Of a stretch of DNA of 64,000 nt, positions 36,710 through 45,501 are shown in pieces. The position numbers and the translations under genes were made by a program. A model generated the notes under the pieces. The model made no database searches. It saw only the letters and a program-made list of their open reading frames with translations, and was not told where the DNA came from. The first letter of the stretch is position 1, and every line of letters begins with the position of its first letter. Source of the DNA: SYFT01 sp964471115 (GTDB lineage Bacteria; Acidobacteriota; Vicinamibacteria; Vicinamibacterales; SCN-69-37); the NCBI GenBank assembly GCA_964471115.1, contig CAYYFE010000013.1:31080-95079 (forward strand), read 5' to 3'.

Positions 36710-37456
36710 CTAGAACCGGTACCCGAGACCGATTGTCATGACGCCAACGGTGTACGTGGTGCCGTTCGCAATGACCACAAGCGCGCGCGCATCCGGGCGC
36801 ACAAAAAAGCGCGGCGACGCTTCCAGCCTGACCCCTGCGCCCAGACTGATGGCGGGGTCGTTGAATGACCGCATGCCCCACCCACCGCTACCTGGCACCA
36901 TCATCTGGCCCAACCGATTGGCATAAAACGCGGGCATGTGATCCGGAGACACCGTGTTGCCCGTCCACGGGCCAGTCCACATCGTGGGGCCGTTGTACGA
37001 TCCCTGCATCATCCCGAAACCGCCCATGCCGGTAATCGGGATCATCCGGGTCCCTTCGGGATACTCCTCAGAGACCCGCCTGAAGAACCGGTCGCGATCC
37101 AGGTCAAATGACGCGCCATAGAGCCCGCCGCCGACGATCAGATACGGCACTGTCTTGCCGCCCGCAGGGACGAGGTTCACGAGCAGAGCCACTGTCCCAG
37201 ACATCCCGCCGGCCCCGTTGCGGCCACCGAGATGTCCACCCTCGGCCTCCAGCACAAGCCGGTCGGTCATGTCGAATGTCAATTGCAGCCCTGCGGCAGC
37301 GCCGTTCCCTCCCGACGCAGCGGACAGACCGCCGCTGACCGCAATCGACACCGGAGAGGTGGGCGACGAATGATGTGGACCGACCTGGGCAGACGCCGGG
37401 CCGGCAGAGAGTGCCAAGGGGACAAGAAAGACGACGATGGTTATGAGGCGCAACAT
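36710..37456 (-). CDS. Outer-membrane beta-barrel-like exported protein
   Basis: A 248-residue protein with a signal peptide (ITIVVFLVPLALSAGPASAQ). The body alternates polar and hydrophobic residues as in an 8-strand barrel (VSIAVSGGLSAASGGNGAAA, GLQLTFDMTDRLVLEAEGG, LISLGAGVRLEASPRFFVRP-like strands) and ends with aromatic GLGYRF. The middle loop is rich in Met and Gly (MIPITGMGGFGMMQGS), which could suit copper. Its start overlaps the end of the ABC ATPase gene by 16 bp. Function unknown. Confidence 0.7.
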   Translation of the reverse strand: MLRLITIVVFLVPLALSAGPASAQVGPHHSSPTSPVSIAVSGGLSAASGGNGAAAGLQLTFDMTDRLVLEAEGGHLGGRNGAGGMSGTVALLVNLVPAGGKTVPYLIVGGGLYGASFDLDRDRFFRRVSEEYPEGTRMIPITGMGGFGMMQGSYNGPTMWTGPWTGNTVSPDHMPAFYANRLGQMMVPGSGGWGMRSFNDPAISLGAGVRLEASPRFFVRPDARALVVIANGTTYTVGVMTIGLGYRF

Positions 37457-38157
37457 GATTGAACGACCTTTCGGGGTTGTGATGGAGACAATGAAGCCAG
37501 CCGACCGTCTTTCAGGGTCATGACCCGGTCGGCATGCGAAGCGATCCCGACGTCATGCGTCACCATGACGATCGCCAGACCGCTGCCCTGAAGCTCTTTG
37601 AACAACGCGATGATGGACTCCCCCGTCGCACTGTCGAGGCAGCCGGTCGGCTCGTCCGCCAGCAGTAGCGGCGGACGGTTCACGACAGCCCTCGCGATGG
37701 CGACGCGTTGTTGCTCTCCGCCAGACAGATCGCGCGGTAAGCGCGTGGCCTTGTCGTTCAAACCGACGCGGTTCAACGCCTCCACGGCTCTCGTTCGCTG
37801 TGCGATTCCCGCCATGCGGGCGGCCGCCAGTGGGAGCATCACGTTTTCGATCGCCGTCAGGTAGGGCACGAGAAACAGGCTCTGAAACACGAACCCCAGG
37901 TATTCGCGCCGAAAATCTGCGAGGCGTTCGGAGTGCAGCCCGTACACGTCGATGTCGTCGACACGCACCGATCCACTCGATGGCGGTGTCATGGCACCGA
38001 GAATGCTCAGAAGGGTGCTCTTGCCCGACCCACTCGGCCCCATCAGTGCCACGAACTCACCCTCCTCGATGGTGACGTCGACGCCATCAAGCGCGGCGAC
38101 CGGTGTGGTCGCGCCGTTGTAGACCTTCGTGATGTGCCGTAGTTCAACCAGGGCCAT
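37441..38157 (-). CDS. ABC transporter ATP-binding protein (MacB/LolD type)
   Basis: A 238-residue ATPase. Walker A is GPSGSGKSTLLSILG, the signature is LSGGEQQRVAIARAVVNRPP, and Walker B is LLLADEPTGCLDS. The sequence is of the LolD/MacB/FtsE class that powers FtsX-type permeases. The ATG at 38157 is 8 bp after the permease stop. The C-terminus ends in two cysteines (SCCAS), unusual for the class. The neighbouring DUF2318 gene suggests metal handling. Confidence 0.92.
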   Translation of the reverse strand: MALVELRHITKVYNGATTPVAALDGVDVTIEEGEFVALMGPSGSGKSTLLSILGAMTPPSSGSVRVDDIDVYGLHSERLADFRREYLGFVFQSLFLVPYLTAIENVMLPLAAARMAGIAQRTRAVEALNRVGLNDKATRLPRDLSGGEQQRVAIARAVVNRPPLLLADEPTGCLDSATGESIIALFKELQGSGLAIVMVTHDVGIASHADRVMTLKDGRLASLSPSQPRKVVQSCCAS

Positions 38158-38165
38158 GGAATCTC

Positions 38166-39323
38166 CTAAATGTGTCGCAGGGCCTGCGACGGATCCATCC
38201 GCGCCGCTCGCAGCGCGGGGTATGTGCCCCCGCCGGTGCCGAGCAGCACGGCGAGCGCGATGGCCACGATCAGCAGGCCGAGGTCCGGAGGAGGGGCGGT
38301 GGTGAGGTCGGCCAGTACCGGCCCGAGTGCGCGCGCCGCCGCCGTGCCGGTCAACCATCCCAGCAGACCGCCAACCACTGTGACGCCGAGTGCCTCGAGC
38401 AAAATCACACGGGCGACCTGCGTGCGACGAAACCCGACCGCTCTGAGAATGCCGATTTCCTGCGTCCGCTCAGTGACCGACGCCATCATCGTCGTCAACA
38501 CGACGAGGCCGCCGACCAGCAACACCACCAGAGACACCACATAGGCAAATCGCGTGAACTGCAGTACCGCCCTCTCGCGCGCCGCCACAGCCTGACGAAT
38601 CGGCGCCACCCGGGCATGCGGCAGGACGACGCCGATTTGCGCGACGATGTCCTCGATCGGGCACTCGCGACACAGGGCGCTGACGTCGATGAAGCTCACG
38701 GCATCGGGAAGGCCGAGGCGGCTTTGCACCAGACCGAGATCGGCAAACACTGATTGATCGTCGACGGCACCGGTCGCGCCGATCACGGCGGCCACGCGGC
38801 GCACACGATCGCCGAGCGTCAGCGTGTCACCAGTGCGCTTGTGCAGGATCCGGCTGACGTCGGCGCCAAGCATGACGTCATCGCTCGTGGTCGCGAACTG
38901 GCCGTCCAGGGTCCACCAGCCCCTGACGCGGCGTTCCTGGCGAAAGTCGACGCCCACCAGGATCACGCGCGTCCCGTCGATCTCTACCGTCCCCACAAGT
39001 TTTGGTGCGACGGTGCTGATATTGCGTGAACTCGGAATGGTGCGGATGCGCCCGGCGTCACCCGATGACAGCACTCGTGAATCCACCGCAATGTCGCCGA
39101 CATCGAGGCCACCGTACGCGAGGCTGATCGATTGCGATCTCGGCGTCACGATGATGTTGGCGCCGAAGCGGTCAAGTTCATCGCTCACGGCGGCCCGCAT
39201 CGCTGTCGAGAGCGAGACCAGGGCGATGACCGTGCCGACACCCAGCGTCACGGCGACGAGCAGGAACGCAAAGCGGCCTTTGCGACGGTTGAGACTGGCG
39301 AAGGCGATATGTCTGAGTTGCAT
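38166..39323 (-). CDS. FtsX-type ABC permease
   Basis: A 385-residue permease. An N-terminal helix (FAFLLVAVTLGVGTVIALVS) is followed by a large extracytoplasmic MacB-like domain and three C-terminal helices (FAYVVSLVVLLVGGLVVLTT, ALGVTVVGGLLGWLTG, LLIVAIALAVLLGTGGG). The extracytoplasmic domain has a CRECP motif (SALCRECPIEDIV), not typical of MacB. The order ATPase-permease-DUF2318 recalls the ABC part of P19-type iron systems, which are known to me from family context only. Confidence 0.88.
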   Translation of the reverse strand: MQLRHIAFASLNRRKGRFAFLLVAVTLGVGTVIALVSLSTAMRAAVSDELDRFGANIIVTPRSQSISLAYGGLDVGDIAVDSRVLSSGDAGRIRTIPSSRNISTVAPKLVGTVEIDGTRVILVGVDFRQERRVRGWWTLDGQFATTSDDVMLGADVSRILHKRTGDTLTLGDRVRRVAAVIGATGAVDDQSVFADLGLVQSRLGLPDAVSFIDVSALCRECPIEDIVAQIGVVLPHARVAPIRQAVAARERAVLQFTRFAYVVSLVVLLVGGLVVLTTMMASVTERTQEIGILRAVGFRRTQVARVILLEALGVTVVGGLLGWLTGTAAARALGPVLADLTTAPPPDLGLLIVAIALAVLLGTGGGTYPALRAARMDPSQALRHI

Positions 39324-39331
39324 CGTCGGCC

Positions 39332-39871
39332 TCAGAAATAGAAAGCCCCCGCCTGCAGCGCGGCAGCGGTCAACACCACCTGTCCGCCCTGGACGGTTCG
39401 GTCGAGCGGCACTGGGTTGCAGCCGCCATGAAGGACGTTGATGTCCACCGATCGGAAGACCTGGCCACAGTTGTTGCAGACCATCGTGTCGCCGGCCTGC
39501 CGGTAGCCTTTTCGCGCGCGATAACAGACATCGCACGTGTCGAAGGCGGCGCGAATCACGCCGTCGGCACTCTTCAGCACGAAGAATTTCAGCGTCTGTT
39601 TTGCGGCAGTGGTATAGGTGAAGAACCTCGCCTTCCCATCGTCGAACTGGGCGGCGTCCAACCGCACATCGGCACCGGCGGCCGCGACCGCAGTAGCGAT
39701 CCCACCGGCCTCGGGCTGGCGGGTCGTCATGACGAAGACCACGGCTGTCAGCAGAATGGCTCCTGCGACGACGGTCACGGCGGTGCCCAGGCTTATGGTG
39801 TGGTGCGCCGGCTCCGGCTTGAACTGATTGCGCCGCGTTTGTTTGTCATTGTGAGACTTATGTGTGCTCAT
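39332..39871 (-). CDS. DUF2318 membrane protein (predicted Fe-S/metal binding)
   Basis: A 179-residue protein with one membrane helix (AVTVVAGAILLTAVVFVM) and a C-terminal extracytoplasmic DUF2318 domain. The domain shows FFVLKSADGVIRAAFDTCDV, CYRARKGYRQ and VCNNCGQVF, with two CxxC pairs expected to bind a metal or cluster, and ends near NPVPL. DUF2318 proteins occur with Ftr1/P19 iron importers. Here it sits 8 bp before the FtsX-type permease and downstream of copper efflux genes. Confidence 0.85.
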   Translation of the reverse strand: MSTHKSHNDKQTRRNQFKPEPAHHTISLGTAVTVVAGAILLTAVVFVMTTRQPEAGGIATAVAAAGADVRLDAAQFDDGKARFFTYTTAAKQTLKFFVLKSADGVIRAAFDTCDVCYRARKGYRQAGDTMVCNNCGQVFRSVDINVLHGGCNPVPLDRTVQGGQVVLTAAALQAGAFYF

Positions 39872-39884
39872 GGCGAACTCCCTT

Positions 39885-40592
39885 CTATTGCCGGCCGATC
39901 GGCGAATTGACTCGCTGCCAGATGGCGTCGAACATGCCAGGCGGCAGGCTGGTTTTCAGCTCGAACGTGAATGAGCGCGTTTCGCCGGAGCCGCCTTCGT
40001 ACGCGAGCACCTGGAATCGATACCGGTCCAGCGTCAACACGCCGTAGACATCGCGAAAACGCCAGAACCGCGCCTGCTCCTGTCGCTCGGTGACGTAGGC
40101 GATCCCCGTGTCGTAGAGTAGGAGCGTCCCATCGCTGCCCTTGCGGGCACTCGCGTTCTTGACCGCGACACTGAAGAGGGCGATGGCGGGCAGTGGCGGC
40201 ATGACCGCTGTCACGGTCGGCCGATCGAGCCGGTCGAGCAGGAACGCGACCACAGACTCCGGAACCGAGCCGGGCACGTCAAAGGCGTACTCCCGATCCG
40301 CGCCGAACCGTAGACGGCCGCGATCTTCGTAGGTCTCAAGGGTGACTCGGGTCGGCGAGAGTATGCGTACCTGCTTCAGCGCCTCGTAGCCCCACTGACG
40401 CGCCTTCGTCCGATCCGGCGTGCGGAATTCGATGCCATCGTCGCCGATCACCAGCGTGCCGGAGGTGCTTCCCAGGAAGCGGTCCTGACGAGCGCTCAGC
40501 TCAAAGGGCGGCTGTGCGTCAGCCGCGACGGGCACGGACGCGAACGCGACGACAACAGCGATGCAGGCGAGCGTGAGTGAATGCCGAAACAT
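39885..40592 (-). CDS. Exported hypothetical protein
   Basis: A 235-residue protein with a signal peptide (LTLACIAVVVAFASVPVAAD). The rest looks beta-rich, with two similar halves: GTLVIGDDGIEFRTPDRTKA and TLLLYDTGIAYVTERQEQAR, each followed by a WGYEAL or WRFRDVYG turn. This suggests a duplicated PH-like domain. No family name recognised. It lies one base after the CusA-type gene and is likely co-transcribed with it. Confidence 0.65.
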   Translation of the reverse strand: MFRHSLTLACIAVVVAFASVPVAADAQPPFELSARQDRFLGSTSGTLVIGDDGIEFRTPDRTKARQWGYEALKQVRILSPTRVTLETYEDRGRLRFGADREYAFDVPGSVPESVVAFLLDRLDRPTVTAVMPPLPAIALFSVAVKNASARKGSDGTLLLYDTGIAYVTERQEQARFWRFRDVYGVLTLDRYRFQVLAYEGGSGETRSFTFELKTSLPPGMFDAIWQRVNSPIGRQ

Positions 40593-40593
40593 G

Positions 40594-43500
40594 TCAGGAC
40601 TCCTGTGGTTGCGGGGATGCGGCGGGCGCGGCCGCCAACGAGGGACGGATTTCACTCCGCCATTTCCAAATCGTGAAGATCACCGGATAGATGAGCAGTT
40701 CCAGGAGGAAGGACGAGATGACGCCGCCTACCATGGGTGCGGCAATCCGCTTCATCGTGTCGGCCCCGGCGCCGTGACTCCACATGATGGGCAACAGGCC
40801 CAGCAGAATCGCGAGTACGGTCATCATCTTCGGCCTGATGCGCTTGACGGCGCCTTCCTCGACGGCCTCCTGAAGATCAGCCATGGAATGCATCCGGCCG
40901 GCACTCTTGGCCTTGTCGTACGCCTGGTCGAGATAGAGCAACATGATCACGCCCGTCTCCGCATCCACACCCGCGAGCGCGATGATGCCGACCCAGACGG
41001 CCACGCTCAAGTTGTAGTCGAGCAGGTAGACGAGCCAGAACGCCCCGATCAGCGAGAACGGCACCGCCAGCAGGACGATGGCAATCTTGGTGAGATTCCG
41101 CAGATTGAAATACAGCAGGATGATGACGATCATCAGGGTGAGCGGGATCACGACCTTCAGCCGCTTCGCCGCACGCACCATGTACTCGTACTGGCCACTC
41201 CATTCGAGCGTGTACCCCTCGGGCAGGGTGACCATTTCGCCGACGACTCGCTTGGCCTCCTCGACGTAGCCACCGATATCCCGGCCGGCGACATCCACAT
41301 ACACGTATCCCAGCAGTTGGGCCTGCTCCGTGCGGATGACGGTAGGGCCGGTGCTCGTGAAGATCTCCGCCACCTGCTCGATGGGAATCTGCGCGCCACC
41401 GGGAGTGGAGATGAGCGTCCGCCGGAGCGTATTGATGTCACTGCGATAGTGGCGTTGATACCGGACGTTGACCGGGAACCGTTCACGTCCTTCGATGGTG
41501 GTCGTGATGTTGGCGCCGCCAATCGCGGACTCAATCACCATCTCGACGTCCTGAATGGTCAGCCCGTACCGGGCGATCGCCTCGCGCTTGATCGTGAAGT
41601 CGATGTAGTACCCGCCAGTGACGCGCTCAGCAAAGGCGTTACGTGTGCCGCGGACGCTGCTGATGGCCGACTCCACTTGTGCGGCGATGTCATTGATCAC
41701 ATCCAGCGACGGGCCGAACACCTTGACGCCCACCGGCGTCCGAATGCCGGTCGACAACATGTCGACCCGGGCCTTGATTGGCATCGTCCAGGCATTGGCC
41801 ACGCCGGGCAGCCGTACCAGCTCGTCGAGTTCGGCGATCAGACGCTCTGATGTCATGCCCGGCCGCCACTCGGACTCGGGCTTCAGGTTGATCACGGTCT
41901 CGATCATCTCGAGCGGCGCGGGGTCGGTGGCCGTGTTGGCGCGGCCGGCTTTGCCGAACACCGATGCCACCTCCGGCACCTGCTTGATGATCTTGTCCTG
42001 GGCCGCCAGCACCTGCTGGGCGGTCTGTACCGAAGCGCCGGGCAGCGTGATCGGCATGTAGAGCAGGCTGCCCTCATACAGCGGCGGCATGAACTCCGAC
42101 CCCAGCTTCAGGAACACGGGCACGGTGCTGAGCATCGCGACGAGCGCGGCGACGAGCGTCATCGTGCGGTGACGCAGCACGAACCGCACGAAGGGGTGAT
42201 AGGCGCGAATCAGGAGCCGATTGACGGGATTCTTCTCTTCGGGCGCAATCTTGCCGCGGATGAAGATCACCATGAGATACGGCACGATCAGCACGGACAC
42301 CAGCGCCGCAAAGCCCATGGCAAAGGTCTTGGTGAACGCCAGCGGATGAAAGAGCCGGCCCTCCTGTGATTCCAGCGTGAAAATCGGCAGGAACGAGACG
42401 GTGATGATCAGGAGGGAGAAGAACAGCGGCCGTCCCACCTCCTGGGCGGCCTCGGTAAGAATCTCGAGGCGGCTCCTGGCCGCTGTCCCGGGCGGCCGAG
42501 CGGCCTCGTGTTCCAGGTGCTTGTGCGCATTCTCGATCATGATGATCGACGCATCGACCATCGCACCGATGGCAATCGCGATGCCGGCGAGGCTCATGAT
42601 GTTCGAGCCCAGACCGATGTATTTCATCGCGACGAACGACAGCAGAATGGCCAACGGCAGCGTCAGGATCGCCACGAAGGCGCTGCGCAGATGCCAGAGA
42701 AACACCACGCAGACCAGCGAGACGATGATCATCTCTTCAATGAGCTTCTCGGTCAGGTTGTCGATCGACCGTTCGATGAGTTCCGATCGATCGTACGTCG
42801 TGACGAACTCCACCCCCTCCGGCAGGGCGGGCTGGATCTTCTCCGTGACGGCCCGTTTGATCTCCTCGATGACGCCGTACGTGTCCACGCCGTAGCGGAT
42901 GACCACGATGCCGCCGGCCACGTCGCCTTCCCCGTTCAGCTCCGCCACGCCGCGCCGCATGTCGGGCCCCAGATGCACGCGCGCCACGTCCTTGACCAGA
43001 ATCGGCGTACCGTCCGGCTGCGTACCCAGACTGACCAGCTCGATGTCGCTGACCGACTGGATATACCCGCGGCCGCGGACCATATACTCGCGGCCGGTCC
43101 ACTCCACGACGCGCCCGCCGACATCGTTGTTGCTCGCGCGAACCCGTTGCGCGAGCATGTCGATGGAGATGTTGTAGGACAGCAGCGCGTTGGGATCGAC
43201 CTCGATCTGATACTGCTTCACGTACCCGCCGACCGGCGCGACTTCGGCAACACCGGTCACGCTCCGCAGCCAATACTGGACGTACCAATCATTCAGCGTT
43301 CGCAACTGCGACAGATCGTGCTTGCCCGTCCGGTCCACCAGCGCGTACTCGAAACCCCAGCCCACGCCGGTGGCGTCGGGCCCGAGCACCGGCTGCACTC
43401 CAACGGGCAGGCGCCCCTGCAGACCGTTGAGGTACTCCAGCACCCGACTGCGCGCCCAATACGGGTCCGTCCCGTCCTCGAAAATAACGTAGACGAACGA

Positions 43501-43770
43501 GACGTCGAAATACGAGAACCCTCGAACGACTTTGACGTTCGGTGCAGAGATGAGCGCGGTGACGATCGGGTAGGTCACCTGGTCTTCGACCAGTGTCGGA
43601 CTGCGGCCTTCCCAATTCGCGGTGACAATCACCTGTACGTCGGACAGGTCGGGAATCGCGTCGATGGGTGTGGCGCGAATCGCCCACACGCCGCCGCCGA
43701 CAATGGCGACGACGAGCATGACGACGATGAACCCGTTGCGGGCGCTGAAAGCGATGAGTTTCTCAATCAC
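40594..43770 (-). CDS. cusA: CusA/CzcA-type heavy-metal RND efflux pump
   Basis: The inner-membrane RND proton antiporter of a tripartite metal exporter. The 1058-residue protein starts with the family N-terminus (IEKLIAFSARNGFIVVMLV) and contains IDAIPDLSDVQVIV, SRVLEYLNGLQGRLPVG, and the signature GIAIAIGAMVDASIIMIENA with following HKHLE. Two porter domains and two groups of helices are visible. The sequence is closer to Cus (Cu/Ag) than to Czc, judging from the signature and from the copper neighbours. The order is cusC-cusB-cusA reading in the gene direction. Confidence 0.94.
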   Translation of the reverse strand: MIEKLIAFSARNGFIVVMLVVAIVGGGVWAIRATPIDAIPDLSDVQVIVTANWEGRSPTLVEDQVTYPIVTALISAPNVKVVRGFSYFDVSFVYVIFEDGTDPYWARSRVLEYLNGLQGRLPVGVQPVLGPDATGVGWGFEYALVDRTGKHDLSQLRTLNDWYVQYWLRSVTGVAEVAPVGGYVKQYQIEVDPNALLSYNISIDMLAQRVRASNNDVGGRVVEWTGREYMVRGRGYIQSVSDIELVSLGTQPDGTPILVKDVARVHLGPDMRRGVAELNGEGDVAGGIVVIRYGVDTYGVIEEIKRAVTEKIQPALPEGVEFVTTYDRSELIERSIDNLTEKLIEEMIIVSLVCVVFLWHLRSAFVAILTLPLAILLSFVAMKYIGLGSNIMSLAGIAIAIGAMVDASIIMIENAHKHLEHEAARPPGTAARSRLEILTEAAQEVGRPLFFSLLIITVSFLPIFTLESQEGRLFHPLAFTKTFAMGFAALVSVLIVPYLMVIFIRGKIAPEEKNPVNRLLIRAYHPFVRFVLRHRTMTLVAALVAMLSTVPVFLKLGSEFMPPLYEGSLLYMPITLPGASVQTAQQVLAAQDKIIKQVPEVASVFGKAGRANTATDPAPLEMIETVINLKPESEWRPGMTSERLIAELDELVRLPGVANAWTMPIKARVDMLSTGIRTPVGVKVFGPSLDVINDIAAQVESAISSVRGTRNAFAERVTGGYYIDFTIKREAIARYGLTIQDVEMVIESAIGGANITTTIEGRERFPVNVRYQRHYRSDINTLRRTLISTPGGAQIPIEQVAEIFTSTGPTVIRTEQAQLLGYVYVDVAGRDIGGYVEEAKRVVGEMVTLPEGYTLEWSGQYEYMVRAAKRLKVVIPLTLMIVIILLYFNLRNLTKIAIVLLAVPFSLIGAFWLVYLLDYNLSVAVWVGIIALAGVDAETGVIMLLYLDQAYDKAKSAGRMHSMADLQEAVEEGAVKRIRPKMMTVLAILLGLLPIMWSHGAGADTMKRIAAPMVGGVISSFLLELLIYPVIFTIWKWRSEIRPSLAAAPAASPQPQES

Positions 43771-43788
43771 GGTCGGACTCCTTGCCGC

Positions 43789-45477
43789 CTACTGCGCCAC
43801 GATGACCAAGCGTTTGCTTCCCGCGCGCTGGCCGGACCGGTTGACCACGACCGTCACGTCCCAACGGCCTGCCATGGGCACCTGCCCGACACCGCGGTAG
43901 CTCCCGTCGCCGGCGTGCGTCAACGTCGCCGCGCTGCGCATGGCCGGCATTCCCATCGAGGGCATTGCCGGCATCAGGAAGACCACCTCCACCACCGCAT
44001 CAGTAACCGGCTGGCCCTGGCCGTCTTTCACGATCACGTCCAGGTCGTTGTTGCCCACCCGCGCCGGGTCTGGCTGGCTGCGGAACACGATGTCCAGGCG
44101 CGGCGCGGCCGGTGTCGCTGGGGTCGCCGGCGCGGCCGGCGCGCCGGGCATGTCCATGCCGGCGTGACCGCCGCCCGTGGCGGGCGTCGACGCTGGCGGT
44201 GCCATCCCCGGCATCCCCGCCATCGCCTGCATCGCCGCCTGCAGGTTGGTCTCTGAATCGATCAGGAATTGCGCGGAGGTCACGACGCGGTCGCCCTGTT
44301 TGAGGCCTGCGAGGACCGGGTAGAACGCATCCACCGGTTCACCAACGTCGATCGGTCGTGGCTCAAAGTACCCGTCCGCGAGCGCCAGAATGGTGTACCG
44401 CTTGTTTCCGTCGTCAAGGACGGCTTCTTTCGGCACGGCGAGCTGGTGGCCGGCCCCGGTACGGATGAGGACGGTGACGTAGGATTCCGGTTTGAACTCC
44501 AGACCGGGATTGGGGAATTCGATGCGCACCTTGACGCGGCGGGTCATCGGGTCCACTTCGGGATAAATGAACGTGATTCGGCCCGTCAGCGCCCGGCCCG
44601 CCCGGGTGTAGGGAAACTGAATCTCGGCCTCCTGGCCGAGTTTCACCAGCGGCACCTCGTATTCAAAGATCTGACCGAGCACCCAGATCGTCGACAGATC
44701 CGCGATCTTGAATGTGCTCATCTCGGGGGACACGTACTGTCCCGGGAAGGCGTTGCGCTCGAGCACCGTGCCATCAAAGGGCGAGTAGAGCGTCATCGTC
44801 CTGCGGGGCTCGCGACTGCGTTCCAGTTCGGCGATCTGCGCATCGCTGACGTCCCACAGCCGCAACCGCTCACGCGTGGCGGCCAGCATCGACCCCGCGC
44901 CCTCACGGGTTTCGGCGATTCGGCTGCCGCCCAGTTGCGCCTGCGCCCGGAGCGCGAGCAGATACTCCTTCTGGGTCGCTACCAGGTCGGGGCTGTAGAC
45001 GCTGAACAGCGCCTGACCGCGGCGGACGGCTTTGCCGACAAAGTCCACCGCCACGGATTCGACCCATCCCGCGATCTTCGGGTGGATCTCGACGACGCGG
45101 GTCTCGTCGTACGCCAGCACACCGACGGTGCGGATCGTCGTCTCAAGGGGCTGGTGTGTCACCTCTGCGGTACGCACACCAATCAGTTGCTGACGGGCGG
45201 CGGAAATGAATACGGCCGTCTCCGATGGCGGGTCTGGCGGGACCGCCGCCATCGCCTCGTGTCCGCCTGGCGCGGGCGCGGCTCCGGCGCCGGCCGGCGC
45301 CGACCACGCGGGCCAGATGCGAAGGGCCGCGAACGTCAGGCCGATGCCGGCCGCCAACGCCAGCACCGCCACGATGGTGTACGCAAACACCGGTCGGCGG
45401 CGGCCGCCCGCGTTCCAGTCCTGGCGCGCCGACTCGGTCGGCGTGGGAGGTGGCTGCAATTGATCGTCATGAGTCAT
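43789..45477 (-). CDS. cusB: CusB-type RND periplasmic adaptor with C-terminal extension
   Basis: The adaptor linking CusA to the outer membrane channel, 562 residues. There is an N-terminal membrane anchor (FAYTIVAVLALAAGIGLTFA), a short region with PAPGGHEAMAAVP, then barrel-sandwich and hairpin domains (GWVESVAVDFVGKAVRRGQA and ELERSREPRRTMTLYSPFDG). After the canonical end near residue 420 is a Met/His/Gly-rich linker (MAGMPGMAPP and GGHAGMDMPG), followed by a beta domain of about 110 residues (LDIVFRSQPDPARVGNNDLD, GRWDVTVVVNRSG). That domain resembles the YtkA/FixH-like fold. Confidence 0.92.
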   Translation of the reverse strand: MTHDDQLQPPPTPTESARQDWNAGGRRRPVFAYTIVAVLALAAGIGLTFAALRIWPAWSAPAGAGAAPAPGGHEAMAAVPPDPPSETAVFISAARQQLIGVRTAEVTHQPLETTIRTVGVLAYDETRVVEIHPKIAGWVESVAVDFVGKAVRRGQALFSVYSPDLVATQKEYLLALRAQAQLGGSRIAETREGAGSMLAATRERLRLWDVSDAQIAELERSREPRRTMTLYSPFDGTVLERNAFPGQYVSPEMSTFKIADLSTIWVLGQIFEYEVPLVKLGQEAEIQFPYTRAGRALTGRITFIYPEVDPMTRRVKVRIEFPNPGLEFKPESYVTVLIRTGAGHQLAVPKEAVLDDGNKRYTILALADGYFEPRPIDVGEPVDAFYPVLAGLKQGDRVVTSAQFLIDSETNLQAAMQAMAGMPGMAPPASTPATGGGHAGMDMPGAPAAPATPATPAAPRLDIVFRSQPDPARVGNNDLDVIVKDGQGQPVTDAVVEVVFLMPAMPSMGMPAMRSAATLTHAGDGSYRGVGQVPMAGRWDVTVVVNRSGQRAGSKRLVIVAQ

Positions 45478-45501
45478 CGTGATGTCCTCGTCTGGCGGGC
45501 G

